Shown piece after piece: positions 33,859-42,268 of a stretch of 64,000 bases of DNA. Origin of the DNA: Rhodococcus oxybenzonivorans. Its GTDB lineage: Bacteria > Actinomycetota > Actinomycetes > Mycobacteriales > Mycobacteriaceae. Location: NCBI RefSeq assembly GCF_003130705.1, contig NZ_CP021354.1, positions 1,116,001-1,180,000 of the forward strand, in the 5' to 3' direction. The notes under the pieces are model-generated. The model searched no databases. It worked only from the letters and a program-made list of their open reading frames with translations, and was not told the DNA's origin. Position numbers and translations under genes: made by a program. Every line of letters starts with the position of its first letter. Within the stretch, counting starts at the first letter, position 1.

Positions 33859-35373
33859 ATGTCATCTCAGGACACGGTGTCGGCCGCGAACGGTGGTCAC
33901 GGAGGCCGGGAGGCTGCGACCGTGCTGGACGTCGACAAGCGCCTGCTGATCGACGGGCAGCTTGTTGCGACCGAGCGGACGTTCGCATCGATCAATCCAG
34001 CGACGGGTGACATCGTCGGATATGCGCCTGATGCCGGGGTCGCGGAAGCCGAAGCGAGTATCGCTGCAGCGCGGAGGGCCTTCGACACGACCAGCTGGTC
34101 TACCGACGTGGCGTTCAGGATCAAGTGTCTCGACCAGTTCCACCAGGCGCTGCTCGACAATCTCGAGGAGCTCCGCGAACTGACGATCGCTGATGTGGGT
34201 GCCACCGTCCAGCTCACACGCGCCAACCAGCTGGAGGCACCTATCCGAATCGTGCGCTACTACGCAGACCTCCTGCGCGAGTACCCGCTGAGCGAAGACC
34301 TCGGCGAAATCGACATTTCCGGACAGCGCCACAAGCGGTGGGTGGAGAAGGAAGCGGCCGGCGTCGTCTCCGCGATCGTTGCGTACAACTACCCGACGCA
34401 GCTCGCGTTGGCCAAGATCATTCCCGCGCTTGCCGCGGGATGCACAGTGGTGCTCAAGGCTGCGCCCGACACGCCGCTCGTCACGCTGGCTCTCGGCGAG
34501 ATAATCGCGCAACACACCGACATTCCAGCGGGCGTCGTGAACGTCATCAGTTCCTCCGAGATTGCCCCCGGTGAGCTGATGACGACGCACCCCGACGTCG
34601 ACGTGGTCACCTTCACCGGGTCGACCCCGACCGGACGCCGCATCATGGCGGCGGCGGCAGACACGATGAAGAAAGTGTTCACGGAGCTCGGCGGGAAATC
34701 CGCGATGATCGTGCTGGAAGACGCCGATTTCGCGATGGCTGCGAAATTCGCGGCCGGGACCGTCTGTTCGCACGCCGGTCAGGGGTGCGCGCTGACCACG
34801 CGGCTACTCGTGCCGCGAGCGCACCACGACGAGATCGCGAAGATGGTGGCGGCGATCATCCGCCGCATCCCGTTCGGCGATCCGACTGACCCACAGAATT
34901 ACATGGGCCCTCTCGTGAGTGGTCGTCAGCGCGAAAAGGTCGACGCGATGGTGCAGCGCGCGATCGCTGACGGTGCCGAGTTGCTGGCGGGTGGCACGAA
35001 GGTCGATCCAGGTTTCTTCTATGAGCCCACGGTCTTGGCGGGCGTGGACCCCAAGAGCGAGATCGCACAAGATGAAGTGTTCGGACCGGTGCTCGCGATC
35101 ATCCCGTTCGATGACGACGACGACGCTGTGCGGATCGCCAACGACTCGATCTATGGTCTGTCCGGCGCTGTGATGAGCGCGAGCGACGAACGTGCAATCG
35201 CGATAGCCCGGCGCATCCGTACCGGAACGATGGGTATCAACGGCGGGAATTACTTCGGTCCGGACGTCCCGTTCGGTGGTTACAAGCAGTCGGGTATCGG
35301 ACGTGAATGCGGCCGAGAAGGACTCGAGGAGTTCCTCGAAACCAAGGCCTTCGCGGTCGTGGTGAAGCCGTGA
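33859..35373 (+). CDS. Aldehyde dehydrogenase
   Basis: A 504-aa ALDH with AYNYPTQLALAKIIPALA, the Glu of FTELGGKSAMIV and nucleophile C310 (HAGQGCALTTR). The C-terminal GGYKQSGIGRECGREG fits the family. The start has GCGAGGAGAACGG upstream and lies 21 nt after operator site e. The last codons overlap the next gene (GTGA). It heads a probable ten-gene operon through the ABC importer. It would oxidise an aldehyde arising from the retro-aldolase-like or HIBADH steps. Confidence 0.94.
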   Translation: MSSQDTVSAANGGHGGREAATVLDVDKRLLIDGQLVATERTFASINPATGDIVGYAPDAGVAEAEASIAAARRAFDTTSWSTDVAFRIKCLDQFHQALLDNLEELRELTIADVGATVQLTRANQLEAPIRIVRYYADLLREYPLSEDLGEIDISGQRHKRWVEKEAAGVVSAIVAYNYPTQLALAKIIPALAAGCTVVLKAAPDTPLVTLALGEIIAQHTDIPAGVVNVISSSEIAPGELMTTHPDVDVVTFTGSTPTGRRIMAAAADTMKKVFTELGGKSAMIVLEDADFAMAAKFAAGTVCSHAGQGCALTTRLLVPRAHHDEIAKMVAAIIRRIPFGDPTDPQNYMGPLVSGRQREKVDAMVQRAIADGAELLAGGTKVDPGFFYEPTVLAGVDPKSEIAQDEVFGPVLAIIPFDDDDDAVRIANDSIYGLSGAVMSASDERAIAIARRIRTGTMGINGGNYFGPDVPFGGYKQSGIGRECGREGLEEFLETKAFAVVVKP

Positions 35374-36575
35374 AGCCGCTTGCGGGTATCCGCGTGCTCG
35401 AGGTCGCGATGTACGGCTTCGTGCCCTCAGCGGGTGCCGTGCTCGCCGATTGGGGCGCGGAGGTCATCAAGGTCGAGCACGCCGTCACCGGGGACCCGCA
35501 GAGGGGGCTCCGCCAGATCGGGCCCCTCCGGGTCGAGGGTGATCCCAATCCCAATGTCGAGCATGCCAATCGCGGCAAGCGAAGTATCGGACTGGACATG
35601 GGCCGACCGGAGGGCAAGGCGGTCCTCGACGACCTGGTCCGTCGGTCGGACGTCTTCCTGACCAGTTTCCTTCCCCAGGCCCGCACCAAATTCGGGATCG
35701 ACGTGGACGACGTCCGCGCAGTGAACCCGAACATCATCTATGCGCGAGGCAGTGCCCTCGGTCCACGTGGTGTCGAGGCAGACAAAGGCGGTTACGACAT
35801 GACCGCTTTCTGGGCGAGGGGAGGCATCGCCGCAACGCTCACACCTCCAGGAGTGGAAGGCATGATCAGTCCGCCGGGACCTGCCTTCGGCGACACCATT
35901 TCGGGGACGAATCTTGCCGGGGGTGTCGCAGCGGCGCTCCTGGCCCGCGAGCGCACGGGCACACCGTCGATCGTCGACGTCTCGCTGCTGAGCAGTGGCG
36001 TGTGGGCTATGGGACACGGCATTGCGTTGTCAGCTCATCTCGGCAAGGCCATGGTGGCACCCGTCCCTGGCGCCCACGGCGCGCCGACCAATCCGCTGTC
36101 GGGGATATACGCCACCGGCGACGGACGTTACCTGGCATTCGTCATGCTGCAGCCTGCGAAGTACTGGGCAGATGTGTGTCGCCACATCGACCGCCCCGAA
36201 CTCGCGGATGATCCGCGCTTCGCCGACGCCGCCCAGATCGCCGCCAACACCGACAAGGCCGTGGCGATTCTCGGGGAGGTGCTCGCCACCCGCACCCTCG
36301 CGGAGTGGACGGAGCGCTTCGCCACGCTGTCCGGTCCGTGGGGGCCGGTGCAGGATTCACTCCAGGTGTCCGTCGACGCGCAGGTCCGCGCCAACGAATA
36401 CCTGGTCGAGGCGGGCGAACTCGAACTTGCTGCCAACCCGGTGCAGTTCGACGTCGCTGCCCCCGAGCTTGGCCCGGGTCCCGAGTTCGCGGCCCACACC
36501 GACGAGATCCTGGCCGAGCTCGGCTTGGACTGGGATCGCATCATCGCGCTCAAAACGGCGGGCGCTGTTACCTAG
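35370..36575 (+). CDS. Type III CoA-transferase
   Basis: A 401-aa CaiB/BaiF transferase from a GTG overlapping the ALDH stop. LAGIRVLEVAMYGFVPSAG and VLADWGAEVIKVE form the N-terminal Rossmann part. It has the HANRGKRSIGLDM, AFWARGGIAATLT and FGDTISGTNLAGG segments; the D in FGDT is the probable catalytic Asp. It closely resembles the transferase at 59162 (same AFWARGG block), and both are near an ALDH gene, indicating duplication. It would activate an acid product by CoA transfer. Confidence 0.93.
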   Translation: MKPLAGIRVLEVAMYGFVPSAGAVLADWGAEVIKVEHAVTGDPQRGLRQIGPLRVEGDPNPNVEHANRGKRSIGLDMGRPEGKAVLDDLVRRSDVFLTSFLPQARTKFGIDVDDVRAVNPNIIYARGSALGPRGVEADKGGYDMTAFWARGGIAATLTPPGVEGMISPPGPAFGDTISGTNLAGGVAAALLARERTGTPSIVDVSLLSSGVWAMGHGIALSAHLGKAMVAPVPGAHGAPTNPLSGIYATGDGRYLAFVMLQPAKYWADVCRHIDRPELADDPRFADAAQIAANTDKAVAILGEVLATRTLAEWTERFATLSGPWGPVQDSLQVSVDAQVRANEYLVEAGELELAANPVQFDVAAPELGPGPEFAAHTDEILAELGLDWDRIIALKTAGAVT

Positions 36576-36591
36576 ATTGCTGGGAGTTCAC

Positions 36592-37788
36592 ATGTCATAC
36601 ATCACTTCGATAGGTACGTACCTGCCGTGCTGGGGAACACCCGGGCGCCGTGTGCCGGGTGACGACGAGGATGCGATCACCCTCGCTGTCGAAGCTGGTC
36701 GAGCCGCCCTCGACAGCGGCGGCTCGGTCGAGTGTGTCGTGCTCGTCAGCCGCGACCTGCCGTTGATGGAAAGCAGCAACGCTGCTGTGCTGCTCGCCGG
36801 CCTGGGGCTCGACCCTGAGCTCGAGGTGACGGAGCGGCTCGGTGGTGCACCGGCGACGCTCGATGCCCTGGGCTCGGCCCGTCCGCGCACGCTGGTCATC
36901 GGTGTTGACATCGATGCAGCAGGAGCGGCAGCGGCGCTGACCGCGGAGCGTGGACTGCAGGTTCGCACCGCTGCGCGTATCGCCCGCAGCCTGCCGGTCC
37001 GCACCCGCACCGCGAACGGTCTGGTACACGACTACGGTGACCCGCGCCTACTGAAGGAGCGCGGCTTCCTGGCTTCACTGGCAGCGGCGTGGGTGGACAC
37101 TCCGGTCGCGGTGGCAGGTGTAGAGGAGAAGCAGGCTGCGGCTCTGTGCGCGGGCCCTCCACTGCCATTACCGACAACCGGAGCGAGTTCCGGACTGTTC
37201 GCACTCGCCGCGATGGTGGAGTCGGGGTCTACCGGCCCGCTCGTGGGGGTTGAGCAGGCCAGCCTCTCCGGCATCACGGTCGCCGACGGTGCGGCGCACA
37301 TCAACCGCAGGGAACCGCGAGCGCGTGCCAAGCCGGAGTGTGCGTACATCCCCAGTGCGGACATCCCGATTTCCCTCGCCGCCTACGAGAGGGCATTTGA
37401 GGCGAAAGTCCGCTGGGAAGCCGGAAAATACTCCGACAGCGACGAGTTGGACTTTCCGCCCCGATACCGCGTCGACCGTGATGGAACGCTCAGGACCGAC
37501 TACTCCTTCGTGCCCCTGCCCCGCACTGGAACCGTCTATACCGAGGTGACCGTGCACGTACCGGTACCCGGCCTCCGGACCCCGTACTCGCTGGTGATCG
37601 TCGAACTCGACGACGTGGGCGTTCGCGCGTTGGCGAAGGTAACCGGTATCGAGCCCGGCACCGTCGACATCGGCGATCGCGGTCGCATGGTGCTGCGCCG
37701 GGTTGCCGTGCGGTCCGGGGTTCCGGACTACGGCTATGCATTCGAACCCGATCCCACATCCGATCGCGCCCTGGAGGCGGCAGCATGA
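36592..37788 (+). CDS. Thiolase/KAS III-fold protein with C-terminal OB (DUF35) domain
   Basis: A 398-aa two-part protein. The N-terminal about 260 residues look like a degenerate KAS III/HMG-CoA-synthase fold (SYITSIGTYLPCWGTPG, IGVDIDAAGAAAAL, FALAAMVESGST). The C-terminal about 110 residues form an OB domain of the DUF35 kind (TVYTEVTVHVPVPG, TPYSLVIVELDD). No zinc-ribbon Cys pairs are present. The catalytic Cys-His-Asn set is not evident. It precedes the SCP2-type thiolase with a 4-nt overlap and probably forms a complex with it. The start at 36592 has a GGGAG site. Confidence 0.82.
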   Translation: MSYITSIGTYLPCWGTPGRRVPGDDEDAITLAVEAGRAALDSGGSVECVVLVSRDLPLMESSNAAVLLAGLGLDPELEVTERLGGAPATLDALGSARPRTLVIGVDIDAAGAAAALTAERGLQVRTAARIARSLPVRTRTANGLVHDYGDPRLLKERGFLASLAAAWVDTPVAVAGVEEKQAAALCAGPPLPLPTTGASSGLFALAAMVESGSTGPLVGVEQASLSGITVADGAAHINRREPRARAKPECAYIPSADIPISLAAYERAFEAKVRWEAGKYSDSDELDFPPRYRVDRDGTLRTDYSFVPLPRTGTVYTEVTVHVPVPGLRTPYSLVIVELDDVGVRALAKVTGIEPGTVDIGDRGRMVLRRVAVRSGVPDYGYAFEPDPTSDRALEAAA

Positions 37789-38954
37789 GAAACGTTGCGA
37801 TCGTCGGCGCCGGTATGACACCGTTCGCCGAACACTTCACTCTGGGAATCAAGGATCTCTTGCCGATGGCGTTCGCGGAATGCGCCGGCAGCATCGACAA
37901 AGGGCTGGACAAGTCCGATCTGCAGGCCGCGTGGTTCGGCTCGATGGGCACCACGGACGGATTTCCGTCCGGAATTCTCGCCGACACGCTCGACATCTCC
38001 GACATTCCGGTGACACGGGTCGAGAATTCCTGTGCCACAGGTCATGACGCCATCCGGAACGCCTTGTTCGGGATAGGCTCGGGAGCGTTCGACGTGGCAC
38101 TCGTCATGGGCGCAGACAAGCTCCGCGAAACCGCGTCGAAGGACATGCTCTGGGAGTGGGAGGCGATGACGCGCGACATGGCCTGGGACTACCCACTGGG
38201 CCTCGTCGCACCGGCAGGATTCGCGCTCCACGTTCGCCGGTATCTGCACGAGTCACCCGCCACCCGTGAGCACATGGCGATGGTGGCGGTGAAGAACCAC
38301 CACCATGCCATCAATAACCCCAAGGCACGGCAGCGCTTCGAGATCACCGTGGAGGAGGCTTTGAACGCGCCGACGGTGGTGACGCCCTTCGGGCTCTATG
38401 ATTGCGCCCCGCAAAGCGATGGAGCTGCGGCACTCGTTCTCGTATCCGAAGACGTGGTCGACCGGTTCACCGATCGCCCGGTATGGGTTCGCGGCGTCGG
38501 CTCCGGCCTCGATTCCGTGATGGCGCAACACAAGCGGGACATGACTTCGTTTCCGTCGACGGTACGGGCCGCGAAGCAGGCTTTCGCGATGGCGGGACTG
38601 TCTCCATCAGACGTCGACGTCGCGGAGGTGCACGACTTCTTCACGGGCATCGAACTCATCAGCTACGAGGACCTCGGATTCGCGGACCGGTTCGAAGGTT
38701 TCAAACTCCTCGAGGCGGGCGTCACCAGCGTCGGCGGATCACTACCGGTGAACCCCAGTGGCGGGCTGATCGCCAAGGGACATCCGCCGGGCGCAACCGG
38801 TGTCGCACAGTGTGTGGAGTTGTTCGAACAGCTGCGTGGCAGCTCGGTCAACCAGGTCGACGGAGCACGGATCGGATTGGCACACAACGTCGGCGGTCCG
38901 ACGGCGGTATCGGCCGTCACCATTCTCGAGGGTCCCGGAGGAACCAACCGATGA
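37785..38954 (+). CDS. SCP2/Ltp-type thiolase
   Basis: A 389-aa thiolase of the sterol-carrier/lipid-transfer type. C83 (NSCATGHDA) is the nucleophile and H333 (AKGHPPGATG) the base. The last motif reads AHNVGGP, as in SCP2-thiolases, instead of the CxG of degradative enzymes. Unlike the aldolase-like proteins elsewhere in the window, its Cys is intact, so true thiolysis of a bulky 3-oxoacyl-CoA is plausible. It is coupled to genes on both sides by ATGA overlaps. Confidence 0.92.
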   Translation: MRNVAIVGAGMTPFAEHFTLGIKDLLPMAFAECAGSIDKGLDKSDLQAAWFGSMGTTDGFPSGILADTLDISDIPVTRVENSCATGHDAIRNALFGIGSGAFDVALVMGADKLRETASKDMLWEWEAMTRDMAWDYPLGLVAPAGFALHVRRYLHESPATREHMAMVAVKNHHHAINNPKARQRFEITVEEALNAPTVVTPFGLYDCAPQSDGAAALVLVSEDVVDRFTDRPVWVRGVGSGLDSVMAQHKRDMTSFPSTVRAAKQAFAMAGLSPSDVDVAEVHDFFTGIELISYEDLGFADRFEGFKLLEAGVTSVGGSLPVNPSGGLIAKGHPPGATGVAQCVELFEQLRGSSVNQVDGARIGLAHNVGGPTAVSAVTILEGPGGTNR

Positions 38955-40354
38955 CAGAAACGCTGTCAGATACCAGCTCGATAGAGGACGCCCACCGCAC
39001 CCTCTTCGACGCGGGCCTCGCCGTTCGCAGGGAGGTGCTCGGAGATGACTACGTCAACGCTGCGATCACCCGGAATGCGGGTTCCGACGGAGCACCATTG
39101 CAGGAATATGTCAGCGAAACCGTGTGGGGCTCTGTGTGGACCCGTTCCGGTCTCGACCGTCGCAGCCGAAGTCTGATCACTCTCGGAATGCTGGTCGCGC
39201 TCAACCAGCCGCGAGAGCTCGCCGTTCATGTGCGCGCCGGCATCCGTAACGGGTTGACACGCGAGGAGATCACGGAAGCCGTGATTCACGGAACCGCGTA
39301 TGCCGGTGTACCGGCGGGAGTCGCAGCGATGCGCGTCGTCCAGGAAGCGTTGGACGCCCATCTCGGTCCCCTGAACGCCGAAGACCCCTTGAACGCCGAA
39401 GACGAGGTGGACGCTCCGAAGATTCCGCTGCCACACAGCAAGGTGGGCTTCGTCGGGCTCGGGGCCATGGGCAGTCCGATCGCACGCAATTTCGTCAGCG
39501 CCGGACAGCCGATCGTCGTGCACGATGCCGACCGGGAGGTCCGTCGACGATTCATCGACGACAATCCCACCGCTACTAGTACAGCGACCACCGCCGAGCT
39601 GGCGGACTGCGACATAGTCGTCCTCGTCCTGCCCAACAGCGACATCGTCGACCAGGTCGTACTCGCTGACGGGGGCCTGCTTTCCTGCCTGAAGCCGGGG
39701 AGCATCCTCGTCGACATGGGATCGAGCGTTCCCGCCCGCACCCAGGCGATCGAGAAGGCCGCGGCAGTCCGAGGAATTGATGTCGTGGACGCCCCGGTCA
39801 GCGGTGGGGTAGTGCGCGCGAGAAACGCGGATCTCGCTGTGATGGTCGGAGGCGACCAGTCGGCGATCGACACCGTACTGCCGTTGCTCGAATCGACGGG
39901 TCGACAGATCATCCGTGTCGGGCCGGTCGGATCGGGGCACGCTGCGAAGGCGCTCAACAACCTCCTCGCCGCCAACGGTTTGGTGGCCGCCGGAGAGGCA
40001 CTTCTCGTGGGACGGAAGTTCGGCATCGATCCCGCGACACTGCTGTCCGTGATCAACGCCGGCAGCGGTCGAAATCAGGCAACGGAGACCAAGTACGAAA
40101 ACTTCGTCCTCTCCCGAAACTTCGCGTCGGGGTTCAGCGCCCGGTTGATGCGCAAGGACATCGGAATTGCCCTCGATCTGGCGCGGCAGCTCGATGCCTC
40201 CACGGTCCTCGGTGACGCTCTGGGGCGTGTGTGGGGAGAAGCGGTCGAGGATCTCGATCCGGCAGCCGACCAAACGGAAGTAGTGCGCTATCTCGAAAAG
40301 CTCAGCGCGGTAACGCTGGACGAGAACGCCCTCCCTTCCCTGTCCGAAAGGTGA
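38951..40354 (+). CDS. Fusion of carboxymuconolactone decarboxylase and 3-hydroxyisobutyrate dehydrogenase
   Basis: A 467-aa fusion. Residues 1 to about 140 form a PcaC-type CMD domain (SLITLGMLVALNQPRELAVH, then EEITEAVIHGTAYAGVPAG), without an AhpD CxxC. A short linker has the repeat PLNAED-PLNAED. From about residue 160 a complete beta-hydroxyacid dehydrogenase follows: GFVGLGAMGSPIA, DAPVSGGVV and GSGHAAKALNNLL with the catalytic Lys. The reading frame is open throughout, so it is a genuine fusion. It suggests consecutive steps, such as decarboxylation and oxidation of a hydroxy acid. I know of no characterised protein with this arrangement. Confidence 0.9.
   Translation: MTETLSDTSSIEDAHRTLFDAGLAVRREVLGDDYVNAAITRNAGSDGAPLQEYVSETVWGSVWTRSGLDRRSRSLITLGMLVALNQPRELAVHVRAGIRNGLTREEITEAVIHGTAYAGVPAGVAAMRVVQEALDAHLGPLNAEDPLNAEDEVDAPKIPLPHSKVGFVGLGAMGSPIARNFVSAGQPIVVHDADREVRRRFIDDNPTATSTATTAELADCDIVVLVLPNSDIVDQVVLADGGLLSCLKPGSILVDMGSSVPARTQAIEKAAAVRGIDVVDAPVSGGVVRARNADLAVMVGGDQSAIDTVLPLLESTGRQIIRVGPVGSGHAAKALNNLLAANGLVAAGEALLVGRKFGIDPATLLSVINAGSGRNQATETKYENFVLSRNFASGFSARLMRKDIGIALDLARQLDASTVLGDALGRVWGEAVEDLDPAADQTEVVRYLEKLSAVTLDENALPSLSER
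39368..39403 (+). repeat. 18-bp tandem repeat in the fusion linker
   Basis: Two units differing at one base (CTG versus TTG) encode PLNAED twice between the two domains of the fusion gene. It looks like a recent slippage duplication that lengthened the linker without breaking the frame. Confidence 0.85.
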
Positions 40355-40359
40355 GTTCC

Positions 40360-41313
40360 ATGGTTCTCACGGTTACGAAGCGGATCGGCCGCAGCGTGTC
40401 GGTGGTGCTACTGGTGACATTTGCCGTGGTGGCGCTCCTCGGTTTGGCGCCGGGGTCGGTGGCGGAGGTGATTCTGGGCGAGAATGCGACACCCGAGGCG
40501 GTGGCGGCGATGAATGCCGAGCTCGGTCTGGATGTCCCGCTGTGGTCACAGTATGTGTCCTGGCTTTCCGACGCGGTGCGGGGTGACTTGGGAGCATCAC
40601 CGTTGACCGGGCAGTCGGTGCGAGAGGCGATCGTGGAGCGGTTGCCGGTAACGTTGCAGCTCGCGGCGATGGGCTTGACCATCGCGTTGACGGTGGCCCT
40701 CATCATGGGTGTTCTGTCGGCGTCGCGGCCGGGCAGTGCGCTCGATCGGGGCACGAACGCAGTGTCAGCGGTGTTCTTGTCGGTGCCCGCATTTATCGCG
40801 GGCCCGGTGCTGATCTACTTCTTCGCGATTCAGTTCCAGTGGTTCCCGGTGATGGGGTGGTCGCAGATCAGTGACGGGCTGGGGCCGAATCTGCAGAGCG
40901 CGATGTTACCCGCGATCGCCATCGCGTTGACGGAGATCGCATCGTTTCACCGGTTGCTGCGTACCGACCTGATCGGGACGTTGCGGGAAGACTTCATCGC
41001 CTCGGCGCGGGCGAAGGGAATGCCTCGCGGATACGTGATGTTCCGGCATGCGCTGCGGCCCTCCTCGTTCTCACTGATCACCGTGGCGGGGATCAATCTG
41101 GGGCGGTTGATCGGAGGGACGGTCATCGTCGAGACATTGTTCGGACTACCGGGTTTGGGGCAGCTGGTGGCATCGTCGATCACCTCCCGTGACGTGATCA
41201 TGGTGCAGGGCATCGTCGTGTTCATCGCGGTGGTCTACGTGGGGATAAACACGGTCGTCGATCTGAGCTACTCAGTGATCGACCCGCGGGTGCGAAAGGT
41301 GGCCGGAGCATGA
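40360..41313 (+). CDS. ABC importer permease, DppB/OppB type
   Basis: A 317-aa membrane protein with about six hydrophobic helices, the first at SVSVVLLVTFAVVALLGLA. The external loop after it (LDVPLWSQYVSWLSDAVRGD) and the EAA loop EDFIASARAKGMPRG are typical of Dpp/Opp permeases. It forms a complex with the next permease and two ATPases. The ATG at 40360 is 5 nt after the fusion gene stop, so the importer belongs to the catabolic operon. Confidence 0.92.
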   Translation: MVLTVTKRIGRSVSVVLLVTFAVVALLGLAPGSVAEVILGENATPEAVAAMNAELGLDVPLWSQYVSWLSDAVRGDLGASPLTGQSVREAIVERLPVTLQLAAMGLTIALTVALIMGVLSASRPGSALDRGTNAVSAVFLSVPAFIAGPVLIYFFAIQFQWFPVMGWSQISDGLGPNLQSAMLPAIAIALTEIASFHRLLRTDLIGTLREDFIASARAKGMPRGYVMFRHALRPSSFSLITVAGINLGRLIGGTVIVETLFGLPGLGQLVASSITSRDVIMVQGIVVFIAVVYVGINTVVDLSYSVIDPRVRKVAGA

Positions 41314-42206
41314 CCGATGTGGCGGTAAATCAGACAGTACGTACGGATCCAGGTCCGGCGGTGGAGTTGCCGGCGGTTCCGGTAGTTCGCAAGCGCCGGT
41401 CGTTGCTGGTGTATCTGTCGGTGCTGTGGCTGGTGGTGTTGATAGCGGCGGCGCTGCTGGCCGGCGTACTGCCGTTGGCTCCGTTCGCCACTCCGGTGGC
41501 GGCACCGCGACTGGGACCGCAATTCGGCTCACTCGAACTGTTGCTGGGCACGGACACGTTGGGTCGGTCGATGTTGTCACGCATCATCTACGGAGCCCGC
41601 GTCTCGCTCGTGGTGGGTACGGTAGCCGGATTGGTGGGGTTTGTGATCGGGTCATTGATCGGACTGTTCGCTGGCTACTTCGGTAAGCGTCTCGATGCCG
41701 GCGTGTCGCTGGTGGCCGATGCGATGCTGGCGTTCCCGCCCTTGATCCTCCTGCTGGCATTGGCGTCGATCCTCGAACCCAGCGTGCCGACGATATTGCT
41801 GGGGCTCACGTTGTTGGTGATCCCTGCTTTCATTCGGTTGTCGCGGGCCAACACGATGTCGTGGTCGTCGCGGGAATTCATCAGGGCGGCCCGCAATATC
41901 GGCGCGGGTAATTTTCGGATACTTTTTCGGGAAATCCTGCCGAACCTGTTGGCTCCGTTGGCGGCGTATCTGCCGATCGTGATGGCGGCGTTGATCGTGG
42001 CGGAGGGATCGTTGAGTTTTCTCGGTCTGGGAATTCCTCCGCCGCAACCGAGCTGGGGAGGAATGATCAACGACGGCAAGGACGCGATCGCCACGTCACC
42101 ACACCTTGTGTTCGTCCCCGCATTGGTCATCTTTTTCACCGTTTTTGCCCTAAACCAGGTCGGCGATCATCTCCGCACCAAGTTCGACCGGACCATGCAC
42201 GACTGA
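41310..42206 (+). CDS. ABC importer permease, DppC/OppC type
   Basis: A 298-aa permease. A cytoplasmic basic tail (VVRKRRS) precedes helix 1 (LVYLSVLWLVVLIAAALLA). LLGTDTLGRSMLSRIIYGARVSL is the DppC signature, and REFIRAARNIGAG contains the EAA loop. The final helices end in FALNQVGDHLRTKFD. It overlaps dppB by 4 nt. It is a standard partner of the preceding permease. Confidence 0.93.
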   Translation: MTDVAVNQTVRTDPGPAVELPAVPVVRKRRSLLVYLSVLWLVVLIAAALLAGVLPLAPFATPVAAPRLGPQFGSLELLLGTDTLGRSMLSRIIYGARVSLVVGTVAGLVGFVIGSLIGLFAGYFGKRLDAGVSLVADAMLAFPPLILLLALASILEPSVPTILLGLTLLVIPAFIRLSRANTMSWSSREFIRAARNIGAGNFRILFREILPNLLAPLAAYLPIVMAALIVAEGSLSFLGLGIPPPQPSWGGMINDGKDAIATSPHLVFVPALVIFFTVFALNQVGDHLRTKFDRTMHD

Positions 42207-42268
42207 ACCGGCGAGGTCCTTCGCCACACCATATCTGCATTACCAGCTTCCACCTTCCCGAGAGGTCC

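Noticed and set aside
39368..39403. CRISPR or mobile-element repeat
   Set aside because: There are just two in-frame coding units without spacers or terminal repeats; simple slippage explains it.
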